In this document: positions 16,620-25,684 of the stretch, piece by piece
Layout: each line of letters begins with the position of its first letter
Numbering within the stretch: position 1 is the first letter of the stretch
Origin: an uncultured Vampirovibrio sp.
Lineage (GTDB): Bacteria; Cyanobacteriota; Vampirovibrionia; Gastranaerophilales; Gastranaerophilaceae
NCBI GenBank assembly: GCA_910578465.1
Contig: CAJTPW010000001.1
Coordinates: 372,001 to 436,000 of the forward strand
Length of the DNA stretch: 64,000 nucleotides
Direction: 5' to 3'
Program-made: the position numbers and the translations under genes
Notes under the pieces: generated by a model
What the model saw: only the letters and a program-made list of their open reading frames with translations
The model's database searches: none
Told to the model about the DNA's origin: nothing

Positions 16620-18830
16620 ATGCAGCAATTGGAAAAATTACTTGTTGATGGTGTTGAAAAAAATACTCCCGATTCAATTAAGAAAGATAAAGTTTTTGAT
16701 TATACAAACAAAGATAAATTTACATTCACGCTGACCCGCAATCTGGTCGAAAAACTTGACCTTAAAAAATGGTTTGAAGGATATAAAAAAGAAGCTATGG
16801 TCTCTACTGCAGGTATCAGGGGGCCTCAAAATATCTTATATCCGCATGATACAAGGTTTCCGATTAATACAATCGGCATTACTCTTGCAACTCTTGCAAA
16901 GGCACTTGTTGCAAAAGAAAAATATCCCGAAAACGAGCTCATAAAGCTTGCCGGCTCCGAGGTTCGCTATAACAGCAAAACATACCTCGATATCATTGCA
17001 AGAATTCAAGCGGCACTCGGGATTAAAACTCTTGTTCCAACCAAAAGACAGACTATTCCAATCTGGCTTGCTTCATTTTTGGCCTTTAAGCTTGATTTGG
17101 TTGGCGCGGAATACATTACAAGCTCACACGGCATAAGTGTTAAAAATGCCACAAAGGATTTGAACAATCAGGGGTCACAGTTTTTGCCGAATGAAAGCCT
17201 TGAATTTGTTAATAAGATTGAAGAAATTCTTGATATTGCAGAGAAAAAGGGCGAATACAAAATAGAATTTGCTTCATCCGATGATGAATTAATCGACGAA
17301 AAAACAATGGAGCGCTTGAATAACGGGGTGGATCTTTATGTTGAATATTTAAAATCAAACGTTGCAAGCGATGTAATTTTAAATAAAATCAAAAACTTTG
17401 ATAAAAAAATAGTGATTGACGCTGTAGGCGGGGCCGCATATAACACCTTGTCCAAAATTTTAAATAAGCTCGGTATAGAAAAAACTTTTGACTGGCTGAA
17501 TATTGAGGAAGACCCGTTTTTCCATTCAATCGGAAAAGATGTTAAAAACGGTGCCTTTTATGATTGGTCTCTTGATATCACCGTAGTTTCAAAGGATAAA
17601 GATGGCAAGCCGTATTTTCCCGTTATAAATTCTCTGAAATATGATGAAAAGCTTGCAGGCTATCCTGTTGGAACGGTTTGCCTTGTAACAGACCCTGATC
17701 ATGACAGACTCAGTGTTGTACAGGTTGAAGATGCCTCAAAAAAAGATGAAGTTATAAAAGCAGGTGTTGATGTTGCAGAGCTTAATGATGGAAGAATTCT
17801 CTGTATATTCAGTGCAAATCAGGCATTTTTAATGATTATGGATTTTTGGGCAAAACAATTAAAAGAGAGCGGTGAATTTAACAAACATGAAAGATTTATC
17901 GTGAAAACGACCGCAAGCTCAAAAAGCTGGGATGAATGGGCAAAGGCAAACGGTATAAAGGTTGTGAACACCCCTGTCGGGTTTAAAGAAATTGCAAATA
18001 CGATTAAAAAAGTGGAATTTCAGCTTGAACAAGGTGTTAGAAATATTACTGTTGAAGATATTTTCAAAAATAAAGTTGAACTTGGAAGCTCTCCAAGGAT
18101 GATTTTTGGCGGAGAAGAATCGGGCGGAATGATTATTGGCTCAAATGATATTATTAAATCTCTAAACGGTCGTATGGCACTTGCAATGCGTGAAAAGAGC
18201 GCAACCGAGGCTATTATCGCAGCTTCAGGCCTTGTTGCAAACCTGAATGTTCCGCTTTGGAAACATCTGGAAAACGTTTATGATGAAAACAAAATTAAAG
18301 CAAGGTTTGATGTAAGAGATGACATTGCATACTATAACGAGTCTGAGCCCGACATTGAAAAGTTAAAGGCGGCAAAGCTTTCGGGTGAAGCTTTAAGAAC
18401 CAAAAATGACCTTTTCTATCTGGCACTTGCAGTTGGAATTGAAGAAGGGAAAATTACTCTTCAAAATGCAAAAGAAATCCTGGCGGATACCTTCAAAGAC
18501 AACAAGGCGCTTGATTTTTCAAATCTTTTAGCCGTAAAATTTGTGGGCGATGGGACATATCTTGATTTTGACGATAAATTTATTGAAATCCGTCCTTCAG
18601 GAACCGACGCCAAAACAAAAGCTTATGCAGGCGGCGGAGATAAGGCGCTTTTGGCTGAATGGTCAAAGGTTTTAGGAAATTATTCAGGTGATTTAACAGA
18701 GCTTTATAAAAAATATTTAAGTGAAGAATATGTTCAAGAGGCAAAGGAAAAATCCTTAAAACTTTATGACGCCTATGCTAACAACGGCATAGACACCCGC
18801 GAATTCAAAATTCCTGAGTATAAATTTTAG
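16620..18830 (+). CDS. Phosphoglucomutase/phosphomannomutase superfamily protein
   Basis: The 736-residue product belongs to the alpha-D-phosphohexomutase family, which interconverts sugar 1- and 6-phosphates. The four family sites are visible: an active-site serine loop (TSSHGIS, about residue 175), the metal-binding loop DPDHDRL, the sugar-binding loop GGEESGG and the phosphate-binding loop RPSGTDAKTKAY near the C-terminus. It is longer than bacterial ManB/PgcA enzymes (450-600 residues), with insertions between the domains. Substrate choice cannot be read from the sequence. AAAGGA lies 7 nt before the ATG, and an extended -10 box (TGATAAAAT, about 16567-16575) lies upstream. Confidence 0.85.
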   Translation: MQQLEKLLVDGVEKNTPDSIKKDKVFDYTNKDKFTFTLTRNLVEKLDLKKWFEGYKKEAMVSTAGIRGPQNILYPHDTRFPINTIGITLATLAKALVAKEKYPENELIKLAGSEVRYNSKTYLDIIARIQAALGIKTLVPTKRQTIPIWLASFLAFKLDLVGAEYITSSHGISVKNATKDLNNQGSQFLPNESLEFVNKIEEILDIAEKKGEYKIEFASSDDELIDEKTMERLNNGVDLYVEYLKSNVASDVILNKIKNFDKKIVIDAVGGAAYNTLSKILNKLGIEKTFDWLNIEEDPFFHSIGKDVKNGAFYDWSLDITVVSKDKDGKPYFPVINSLKYDEKLAGYPVGTVCLVTDPDHDRLSVVQVEDASKKDEVIKAGVDVAELNDGRILCIFSANQAFLMIMDFWAKQLKESGEFNKHERFIVKTTASSKSWDEWAKANGIKVVNTPVGFKEIANTIKKVEFQLEQGVRNITVEDIFKNKVELGSSPRMIFGGEESGGMIIGSNDIIKSLNGRMALAMREKSATEAIIAASGLVANLNVPLWKHLENVYDENKIKARFDVRDDIAYYNESEPDIEKLKAAKLSGEALRTKNDLFYLALAVGIEEGKITLQNAKEILADTFKDNKALDFSNLLAVKFVGDGTYLDFDDKFIEIRPSGTDAKTKAYAGGGDKALLAEWSKVLGNYSGDLTELYKKYLSEEYVQEAKEKSLKLYDAYANNGIDTREFKIPEYKF

Positions 18831-18897
18831 TGCGTGGAAAAAATTGTATTTACAGGTTTTTATTAGATGCTGATATTTGTAACGAAAGAGAGAGGCA

Positions 18898-19275
18898 ATG
18901 ATACAACCAATTTCTTCAGGCATGAATTTTTTGGGAAGAGTTTCAATTGATAAAAGTGTGCGCAAAAGCGTGAAAGCGTTACCTAAAGAAATGCGCAAAG
19001 ATGTTTAAAAAGACCTTGCAGCATTAAAAAAGAATATTGAAAGGGCGACGCCTGATGATTTTAAAGGACGAATAAGCGCAAAATTGATTAACGGCGCAAA
19101 CTCAAAACCCGAAAACACCACTTTTACCGTTACTTTGCTTGAATGCATGAAAAACGGTAAAGACAGATTAATGGGCAGAGCGGGCGGTGCTATTGTTGAT
19201 GAAAACGGACGTTCTGCTATAGGCTTACATTGCGACTGCATTTCGGAAGGTGTTTTACGAAATCTGGAAGCGTAG
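18898..19275 (+). pseudogene. Small hypothetical gene interrupted by an in-frame TAA
   Basis: A 126-codon frame opens at ATG 18898 behind a GAGAGAGG-type site and ends with TAG at 19273-19275. It is cut by a single TAA at 19006-19008 (codon 37); reading through gives one continuous, compositionally uniform protein. The first part reads MIQPISSGMNFLGRVSIDKS; the second half contains TFTVTLLECMKNGKDRLMGR and GAIVDENGRSAIGLHCDC. The family is unknown. The N-terminal NFLG resembles short F-x-G motifs in other unknown proteins of this window. It may be a recent nonsense mutation, a sequencing error or a short peptide followed by a second frame starting at 19084 (ATT/ATG region). TAA is the normal stop elsewhere. 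Confidence 0.5.
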
Positions 19276-19324
19276 TTATTTTGAAAGTACAATTTGCAAA
19301 TAATTGATAAGTTTTTAACAACCA

Positions 19325-19351
19325 AAAACGAGGGTATTATACCCTCGTTTT
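19325..19351. terminator. Bidirectional intrinsic terminator
   Basis: AAAACGAGGGTA (19325-19336), a 3-nt loop and TACCCTCGTTTT (19340-19351) form a 12-bp hairpin with A and T tracts on both sides. It serves the interrupted gene to the left and trxA (minus strand) to the right. Confidence 0.85.
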
Positions 19352-19388
19352 GAATATAGCCATAAATTAAATTTTGATATTAAAATTT

Positions 19389-19715
19389 CTATCCCAAATA
19401 CTTTTCAATATTTGAAACTATGGCAGACTTTGGCATAAGGCCTACAAGTGTTTCTTTCGGTTCGCCGTTTTTAAATATTACTATGCTTGGAAGGCCTGAA
19501 ATCTGATATTCTTTTGCGGTTTTCAGGTTTTCATCGGTATTTATCTTTGCAACTCTGATTTTTCCGCTGAAATCTTCTGCGATTTCATCCAAAACGGGGC
19601 CCATTTTTCTGCAGGGGCCGCACCATGGCGCCCAAAAATCAACCACTGTGATAGAATCACTTTTTAAAACTTCACTTTCAAATGTAGCATCCGTTATATC
19701 AATAGCATTACTCAT
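19389..19715 (-). CDS. trxA: Thioredoxin
   Basis: The 108-residue product is a standard thioredoxin: one thioredoxin fold with the active site WAPWCGPCRKMGPVLDE (Cys about residues 32 and 35), the buried Asp (VDFWAPWC), and the cis-Pro loop SGLPSIVIFKNGE. It reduces protein disulfides in the cytoplasm, including those of reductases and peroxidases. AAGGAGAA precedes the ATG. It is divergent from the endonuclease III gene and close to the ferritin/desulfoferrodoxin genes, but there is no operon link. A terminator follows at 19325-19351. Confidence 0.96.
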   Translation of the reverse strand: MSNAIDITDATFESEVLKSDSITVVDFWAPWCGPCRKMGPVLDEIAEDFSGKIRVAKINTDENLKTAKEYQISGLPSIVIFKNGEPKETLVGLMPKSAIVSNIEKYLG

Positions 19716-19812
19716 AAAAGCTCAAATTCTCCTTTTTGTTATCCTTTGTATTATAATCATGACTATATTATATGTCAAAAATGTGCAAGCACATAAAGTG
19801 CTGTTAAAGTGT

Positions 19813-20451
19813 ATGAATATTGATAAAATAGTTGAAAATTTAAGAAAAGACAATTCATCGGGCGGGGTTATCCAAACGGAGTTTGTAAAATTTATGGAAG
19901 AAGTGCATAATCCTTATCTTGTGCTTATCTGTTGTATTTTAAGTCTTCGTACCAATGACAAAACAACATACCCTTGTGCTATGCGGATGTTGGAGCTTGG
20001 TAAGACGCCCGAAGAGATTTCAAAAGTTCCCCATGATGTGCTTTCTAAGGCAATTTACCCTGTAGGATTTTATCAAAACAAAGCGGAGCAGATTATAAAT
20101 CTTTCAAAAGAGCTGGTTGAAAAATACAATTCAAAAGTGCCCGATGAAATTGAAGAACTTGTTAAATTTAAAGGGGTTGGCAGGAAAACCGCAAACCTTG
20201 TTTTAACAAAGGGGTTCAATAAGCCTGCAATTTGTGTGGATGTACATGTTCACAGAATTTCAAACCGCCTTGGTTATGTTGAGACCAAAAACCCAGAAGA
20301 AACGGAATTTGCACTCAGGGATAAGCTTCCAAAAAAATACTGGATAGATTTTAATACCCTTCTTGTAACTCATGGCCAAAACATTTGTAAACCCCAAAAA
20401 CCAAACTGTGCCAAATGTTCAATCGAAAAATATTGCATGAAAAGAATATAG
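19813..20451 (+). CDS. nth: Endonuclease III (DNA glycosylase/AP lyase)
   Basis: The 212-residue product removes oxidised pyrimidines and nicks the abasic site in base excision repair. It has the helix-hairpin-helix FKGVGRKTANLVL with the catalytic Lys, the catalytic Asp in CVDVHVHRISNRLG, and a C-terminal 4Fe-4S loop with spacing C-x6-C-x2-C-x5-C (ICKPQKPNCAKCSIEKYC). The ATG at 19813 gives the E. coli length; an in-frame frame extending left to 19648 overlaps trxA and adds a hydrophobic stretch not found in the family. It is divergent from trxA. Confidence 0.93.
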   Translation: MNIDKIVENLRKDNSSGGVIQTEFVKFMEEVHNPYLVLICCILSLRTNDKTTYPCAMRMLELGKTPEEISKVPHDVLSKAIYPVGFYQNKAEQIINLSKELVEKYNSKVPDEIEELVKFKGVGRKTANLVLTKGFNKPAICVDVHVHRISNRLGYVETKNPEETEFALRDKLPKKYWIDFNTLLVTHGQNICKPQKPNCAKCSIEKYCMKRI

Positions 20452-20605
20452 ACGGTTCTCTTGTATTTTACAGAGCTTATGCAAAAATTTTCATTTACCT
20501 GTTTTAATATGGTACGGCACGAATTATAAAGCACAGAGAATCTGAATGCACAAAGAGGATTTAATCGTGCCAAGCGACAGTATTTTAAACGAGAGGAAAA
20601 ATAAA

Positions 20606-20995
20606 ATGCATATAAACAGTGTAAATGCAAACAATACCAATTTCGGTACGCTGCATATAAAACCGACAGTGACGAATAAACTTGCAATCGAAAAATTTCT
20701 TGTAAAAAATCCTGAAGCTCTAAAAGAGTTTTTTTCTGAAATTGACAGAGAATCAGGTGATAAAGATGTTTATTTGCATTCCGGAAATTTCGACAGCGGA
20801 AATATTGATATAGCAATTCTGGACAAAGCAGGCAATCTTTATGGTGTAAAGAGTATCGGTCTTGGAAGTCCTGAAAATATTCAAAGAAGTTTCGAAAAAT
20901 TTATTAACAGTTTTACAAGAAAAACTTTGCTCAAAGAGCCTGAAAAACCTGCGGAAAATAAAGATATGAATAAAATTTTAAACACATATGCATAA
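20606..20995 (+). CDS. Small hypothetical protein with N-terminal NFG motif
   Basis: The 129-residue product is not a family I know. Start at ATG 20606 is supported by GAGAGGAAA 6-12 nt upstream; an in-frame ATG at 20546 lacks a site. The N-terminus reads MHINSVNANNTNFGTLHIKP: a short polar stretch ending in Asn-Phe-Gly, a pattern also seen in other unknown proteins here. The remainder is mixed alpha/beta with no signal peptide or membrane helix, and the C-terminus is Lys/Glu/Pro-rich. It is a single gene ending before a strong terminator at 21023. Confidence 0.65.
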   Translation: MHINSVNANNTNFGTLHIKPTVTNKLAIEKFLVKNPEALKEFFSEIDRESGDKDVYLHSGNFDSGNIDIAILDKAGNLYGVKSIGLGSPENIQRSFEKFINSFTRKTLLKEPEKPAENKDMNKILNTYA

Positions 20996-21022
20996 GCGTC
21001 CGTGCGCAGGAAAATATACACA

Positions 21023-21056
21023 AAAAAGCCCTCTGAATATAAAAAGAGGGCTTTTT
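21023..21056. terminator. Bidirectional intrinsic terminator
   Basis: AAAAAGCCCTCT (21023-21034) pairs with AGAGGGCTTTTT (21045-21056) around a 10-nt loop. It ends the 129-residue gene on the plus strand and the ferritin operon on the minus strand. Confidence 0.88.
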
Positions 21057-21091
21057 GTTTGAGATATTAAATGTCTGAAGGCAGAAGAATG

Positions 21092-21595
21092 TTATTCAAC
21101 ATACTCGCTTTGTATTTTAAGTTCGCGATCAATGTTTACAATCTCGCAGCTGCAATCTTGTACATAGTTCATCTTATCAAGCATAGATTGGAACAGATGT
21201 TCTTCTTCAACCTGCTCTGAAACATACCACTGCATAAAGACTTCAAGTGCAAAGTCGTTCTTTTCTTTTGCATCTTTGTAAAGTTTATGGATGTGCCCTG
21301 TTACAAACCTTTCGTGGTCCAAGGCGGATTGAATTGCATCCGTCGGGTTGGTCCAGCCTGTATCGGGCGCTTCAATTTGAAACAGATTTACTTTTTCGTT
21401 TCTTAAGATTAAATAATCATAAAGTTTTTTAGCATGGTTCAGCTCTTCTTTTGCATGGTTTTTTGTAAGTTTTGCAAAACCTTCCATATTGATTTCCGCA
21501 AAATATGTTGCCATTGCAAAATAAAGGTATGCAGCGTAAAATTCCCTGTTGATTTGCGCGTTTACATCTTCTAAAAGCGTATTATCCATTTTCAT
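21092..21595 (-). CDS. ftnA: Ferritin (prokaryotic FtnA type)
   Basis: The 167-residue four-helix-bundle protein stores iron and oxidises Fe(II). Ferroxidase ligands are visible: Glu18 in REFYAAYLYF, and Glu51 and His54 in KEELNHAKKL, with further Glu in VSEQVEEEHLF. The start at 21595 is chosen because AAGGAGAAGATAACA precedes it; the longer frame from 21661 lies inside the upstream gene. The start overlaps the end of the desulfoferrodoxin gene by 14 nt, so the two are translated from one mRNA. Pairing iron storage with superoxide reduction fits an anaerobe exposed to oxygen. Confidence 0.92.
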   Translation of the reverse strand: MKMDNTLLEDVNAQINREFYAAYLYFAMATYFAEINMEGFAKLTKNHAKEELNHAKKLYDYLILRNEKVNLFQIEAPDTGWTNPTDAIQSALDHERFVTGHIHKLYKDAKEKNDFALEVFMQWYVSEQVEEEHLFQSMLDKMNYVQDCSCEIVNIDRELKIQSEYVE

Positions 21596-22010
21596 TGTTA
21601 TCTTCTCCTTTTGTTGCAAAGAGCCCGTGGATATTGCAATATTCTCTTGCAGTAAGGCCATCGCCCTTTCCTAAGTTGCTTCTGCAGTTGATGTTAATTT
21701 CAGGCGCTTCGCCCGGGTATAAGTATTCTCTGTGTATTATCTTTTTGCTTTTTGAAATTGCTTCAATAAATTGAATATAATGCTCAGGCTCCATCGGGTG
21801 CGGAAATTCGCCCACACGGATTTTAACGCCGATCCCTTCGCATTCAAAATCTATAACTGGAACATGCTTTTCCGTGGCACCGTCTGTTGTCCCGGGCTTT
21901 AAAAGCTCCATCGGCTCTCCGCAGCAAACAAGCGCACCCTCTCCTTCAAGCACCACTTCCACAATGTTTTTACAGACGTTACATCTGTAGAGTTCAAGTT
22001 TTTGTGTCAT
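21582..22010 (-). CDS. dfx: Desulfoferrodoxin (superoxide reductase)
   Basis: The 142-residue product reduces superoxide to hydrogen peroxide without making oxygen, an anaerobe's answer to superoxide dismutase. It is the two-centre form. An N-terminal desulforedoxin-like iron site has Cys10, Cys13, Cys29 and Cys30. The C-terminal superoxide reductase site has Glu47-Lys48, His49, His71, His77, Cys125 and His128 (EYCNIHGLF). AAGGAC precedes the ATG at 22010; the longer frame up to 22139 runs through a repeat element and is not used. It overlaps ferritin by 14 nt in the same operon. Confidence 0.94.
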   Translation of the reverse strand: MTQKLELYRCNVCKNIVEVVLEGEGALVCCGEPMELLKPGTTDGATEKHVPVIDFECEGIGVKIRVGEFPHPMEPEHYIQFIEAISKSKKIIHREYLYPGEAPEININCRSNLGKGDGLTAREYCNIHGLFATKGEDNNENG

Positions 22011-22042
22011 TTTTAAGTCCTTTTTTGAGTTTCCTTGCAATG

Positions 22043-22145
22043 AAAAATATTTGCATAAGAAAACTGTTGCGAAGCACCGCGCTTCAATCTTTCTGATTAC
22101 AGGTTGATGTGCAACAGACCGTTCTGTCTTCGAATGCAAATATTT
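22043..22145 (-). repeat. Inverted-repeat element, family 1 (copy A)
   Basis: About 100 nt with AT-rich ends AAATATTTGCA in inverted orientation and inner segments CTGTTGCGAAGC and GTGCAACAGACC. It matches the reverse complement of copies at 32452-32552 and 43217-43317. It lies between the SulP gene and the desulfoferrodoxin gene, in the leader of the latter. Confidence 0.75.
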
Positions 22146-22179
22146 GGAATGAAGAAGAAACGGCTTTACAAATATTTAT

Positions 22180-23832
22180 CTACTTCTTAAAATGAAACAA
22201 AAATCTGCGGGATTTAATAGCCGCCCGTCTAATCTCCAGCTTTATATATTTTCTGTATTCTTCCTTTGCGCAATTAATGGCATCAATTTCTTCAAAGAAA
22301 ATCTCTTCATCATCGAGCTGCCTTTTTATGTGCATTTCATCAATTTGTTTTAAGATTTCAGCGTTTCTTAAAACCATATAAACTTTAATTCCCTGCGATT
22401 TTAACCTTGCAAGAATGTCTTCAAGAGCAAACACGGCACTTATATCAAGCTTTCTGTCCGAATCATAGCAAAGAATGATGTGTCTTGTGCCGAGCAAATC
22501 TTCAAATTGGGAAATAATCTGTGAGGCAGAGCCAAAGAAAAATTCGCCCTGAATATGTACGACCCTTATTTTATAATGGCTTTCATCGTGAATTTGTTTT
22601 TCCAGTTTTGCCGTTTCCCTGTCTTCCACATCTTTGATATTGAGCGTTGTTTTGTCGGCAAGCTGTTTTGCAAAAAGCATAGCCGAAAGTGTAATTCCAA
22701 CCCCGACGGCAAAAATTATGTCGTGAAAAATAGTGAGGAACAGAACAAGGAACATAACCATTAAATCTTCCTTCGGTGCACAGTGGAGCACTTTCAGGAA
22801 CTTTGTATCTATAATATTGTATCCGACGCGAATTAAGATTGCGGCAAGCGTTGCCATGGGGACCATATTAACGAGCTCATCTCCGTAAAGCACGGCAAGT
22901 AAAATTAAAATGCCGCAAAAAATTGTGGAAAGCTTTGTCGTCGCCCCTGTTTTTATAGCCGCAACAGAACGCATGGTTGCTCCTGCGCCTGAAATGCCTC
23001 CAAAAAGGGAGGCTATTGAGTTTCCTATTCCCTGTGCAAAGATAAGGGTCTGGTTGTTTATCTTCTTTTTGGTCAGTGAAGATACCACAAGCCCTGTCAT
23101 AAGGCTTTCTGTTGAACATATTACAGCTATCATTAAGGCGAGAGATGAAATATGTATAATATTTGAAAAATCGGCAGAGACTACAGTCGGCAGACCGCCC
23201 GTGAGACCCGAAATTGTCGGAATATCCAATTTGTAAATTTGTGCAAAAAATGTTCCTAAAATAAGTGCAAAAATTTCTGATGGAATATATTTTTTCACTG
23301 TTTTTGGAGTGTAAATTAATATCCAGAGGCTAAAAAGGCCTATTACAAGAGCTTCTGTGTTAATGTTTGACATTATGTATGATAAATTTTTAAATGTCAA
23401 AAGAGGTGTGGCATAGCCTTTTATCCCTAAAAACGGCGCAATCTGTAAAATTATAAGGATTACCCCGACGCCGTTCATAAACCCTGAAATTACAGGATAC
23501 GGCACATATTTTACAAGGTTTGGGATTTTTGTGAATGAAAGAATGATTTGAAAAATGCTTGCAAGGAATAATACTGCCCAAAGTGCGCTTAAATTTCCGC
23601 CTAAGCCTGCATAAACGGATGCAAGAATGATTGCCGCAGGGCCTGTCGGGCCTGAAATTATGGGGACATTTACACCGAAAATCCCCGAAAAGAAGCATAA
23701 AAACATTGCCCCATACAACCCTGAGAGAGCCCCTGCACCTGTCATAGTACCGAAAGCAAGGGCCTGCGGAAGTGCGATTGTTGCACCTATAAACCCGCCT
23801 ATTAAATCTCCTGACACATTTCTTATATTCAT
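22180..23832 (-). CDS. SulP family inorganic anion transporter with STAS domain
   Basis: The 550-residue product is an SLC26/SulP carrier (sulfate, bicarbonate or a similar anion). About twelve hydrophobic helices span residues 10-400, including the family N-terminal block GGFIGATIALPQALAFGTMTG and the segment IISGPTGPAAIILASVYAG. A cytoplasmic STAS domain follows (about 430-530; VVHIQGEFFFGSAS with LCYDSDRKLDISAVFALED). The substrate cannot be decided; cyanobacterial BicA-type bicarbonate transporters are in the same family. It starts at ATG 23832, with a minus-strand TATAAT (23849-23844) only 11 nt away and no Shine-Dalgarno. It is divergent from ilvB. Confidence 0.9.
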   Translation of the reverse strand: MNIRNVSGDLIGGFIGATIALPQALAFGTMTGAGALSGLYGAMFLCFFSGIFGVNVPIISGPTGPAAIILASVYAGLGGNLSALWAVLFLASIFQIILSFTKIPNLVKYVPYPVISGFMNGVGVILIILQIAPFLGIKGYATPLLTFKNLSYIMSNINTEALVIGLFSLWILIYTPKTVKKYIPSEIFALILGTFFAQIYKLDIPTISGLTGGLPTVVSADFSNIIHISSLALMIAVICSTESLMTGLVVSSLTKKKINNQTLIFAQGIGNSIASLFGGISGAGATMRSVAAIKTGATTKLSTIFCGILILLAVLYGDELVNMVPMATLAAILIRVGYNIIDTKFLKVLHCAPKEDLMVMFLVLFLTIFHDIIFAVGVGITLSAMLFAKQLADKTTLNIKDVEDRETAKLEKQIHDESHYKIRVVHIQGEFFFGSASQIISQFEDLLGTRHIILCYDSDRKLDISAVFALEDILARLKSQGIKVYMVLRNAEILKQIDEMHIKRQLDDEEIFFEEIDAINCAKEEYRKYIKLEIRRAAIKSRRFLFHFKK

Positions 23833-23882
23833 AGTATAATTTGATTATATCAAAAACATTTTTTAGAAGTGAGACGGAAATT

Positions 23883-25598
23883 ATGACAAAAGAATTATAT
23901 TCAGGCGCCGAAATTATATTAAAATCTCTTGTAAAAGAAGGCGTGAAGGAAATTTTCGGCTACCCGGGCGGACAGGTTATTACAATCTATGAAGCCCTGT
24001 ATAATCAAAATGAAATCAAACACTATCTCGTGCGCCACGAACAGGCTGCAATTCATGCTGCGGAAGGATATTCAAGAGCGACAGGTAAATGCGGCGTTGC
24101 CCTTGTAACATCGGGCCCCGGTGCATGTAATACAATAACGGGGATTGCTAACGCATATTATGACGGTTATCCGTTAATTGTTCTAACGGGACAGGTGGGG
24201 CTTTCCCAAATAGGAAACGACGCTTTTCAGGAAGCGGATATTGTAGGTATTACGCGCTCATGCTGTAAACATAATTACCTTGTAAAAGATATAAAAGATA
24301 TTCCAAGGGTTATAAAAGAAGCATTTCATATTGCAACAACGGGAAAACCCGGTCCTGTTGTAATTGACCTTCCAAAAGATGTTCAAACCGCAAAATCAAC
24401 CTTTGAATATCCTGAAACCATTAAGCTTGCAGGCTATAACCCGAATTATAAGGGTCACCCGCTCCAGATTGCAAAGGCAGTAAAAATGCTATCCGAAGCT
24501 CACAGGCCCGTAATTATCTCAGGCGGCGGCGTTTTAATGTCCGGTGCAAGCAAAGAAGTTCAAAGGCTTGCCGAACTTGTTCAGGCACCTGTGACACATA
24601 CTCTTATGGGAACAGGAACCTATCCCGATTCTTTGGATTCAAGCCTTGGAATGCTTGGAATGCATGGAAATTATTGGGCAAACTATGCGGTTGTGCATGC
24701 CGATGTAATTTTGGCACTGGGTACACGTTTTAACGATAGAATTACAGGCTGCTTGAAGCGCTTTGCAAGAGATTCCCATGTAATCCATGTTGATATTGAC
24801 CCCTGTTCAATTTCAAAGAACGTTAAAGTGGATATTCCAATTGTCGGAGATGTTCGAAATGTTCTGTGCGGAATGATTGAGGTTTTTGAAAAGAAAAATC
24901 CGAATATTTATAAAGATGATAAAGATAAATGGGCGGCACAGATTGATGAATGGAAGCAAAAACGTGCAATTCCGCCGTTTAATTCCGATAAATTAAGCGC
25001 AATTACGGTTATTCAAAAGCTTTATGAGCTAACCAAAAAATATAATCCTATTGTTTGTACGGAAGTCGGACAGCACCAGATGTGGACTGCACAGTTGTTC
25101 CAATTCAATGAACCGAGAAAGTTGATAACATCGGGCGGCCTTGGAACAATGGGCTTTGGTTTCCCTGCTGCAATGGGTGCCTGTGCCGGAAAGCCTGAAC
25201 AGCTTGTCTTAAACATTGCAGGGGACGGTTCAATTCAGATGAACATTCAAGAGCTTGCAACCTGTGTTGAATACGGTTTCAATGTTGTGAACTGTATTAT
25301 TAACAATGGCTATCTCGGTATGGTCCGCCAGTGGCAGGAAAAGCTTTTTAATAAGCACTACAGCCAAACTCAAATTTCGGGACCAGACTTTGTGAAGGTG
25401 GCCGAGGCATACGGTGCGCTTGGTATCAGAGTAGAGCGCGAAGATGAAATCGAGCCTGCAATCTTAAAAGCAATTGAAACCAAAAGACCTGTTTTCATTG
25501 ATTTTATTGTTGAAAACTTTGAAATGGTATACCCGTGGGTGCTTGCAGGACAGCCTTTAACCAAGGTGCTTTTAAATAACGAACAGGCAATAAGTTAA
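23883..25598 (+). CDS. ilvB: Acetolactate synthase large subunit
   Basis: The 571-residue catalytic subunit condenses pyruvate (or pyruvate plus 2-oxobutyrate), the first common step of valine, leucine and isoleucine synthesis. It shows the ThDP N-terminal domain with the catalytic Glu in VRHEQAAIHAAEGYSRATGK, the central FAD-type domain and the C-terminal ThDP/Mg motif beginning GDGSIQMNIQELATC and ending NN. I start it at ATG 23883; a TTG at 23841 would add 14 residues unlike the family. A -10 box TATAAT lies at 23835-23840. The regulatory subunit ilvN follows after 86 nt. Confidence 0.95.
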   Translation: MTKELYSGAEIILKSLVKEGVKEIFGYPGGQVITIYEALYNQNEIKHYLVRHEQAAIHAAEGYSRATGKCGVALVTSGPGACNTITGIANAYYDGYPLIVLTGQVGLSQIGNDAFQEADIVGITRSCCKHNYLVKDIKDIPRVIKEAFHIATTGKPGPVVIDLPKDVQTAKSTFEYPETIKLAGYNPNYKGHPLQIAKAVKMLSEAHRPVIISGGGVLMSGASKEVQRLAELVQAPVTHTLMGTGTYPDSLDSSLGMLGMHGNYWANYAVVHADVILALGTRFNDRITGCLKRFARDSHVIHVDIDPCSISKNVKVDIPIVGDVRNVLCGMIEVFEKKNPNIYKDDKDKWAAQIDEWKQKRAIPPFNSDKLSAITVIQKLYELTKKYNPIVCTEVGQHQMWTAQLFQFNEPRKLITSGGLGTMGFGFPAAMGACAGKPEQLVLNIAGDGSIQMNIQELATCVEYGFNVVNCIINNGYLGMVRQWQEKLFNKHYSQTQISGPDFVKVAEAYGALGIRVEREDEIEPAILKAIETKRPVFIDFIVENFEMVYPWVLAGQPLTKVLLNNEQAIS

Positions 25599-25684
25599 AA
25601 GTTTAAGGACCGCTTTAAGGTATATCTTCAAAGAAAACAGTTTTGGGGCAAAATTGCTCTATATAATTAAAAAGGAAAAAAATA

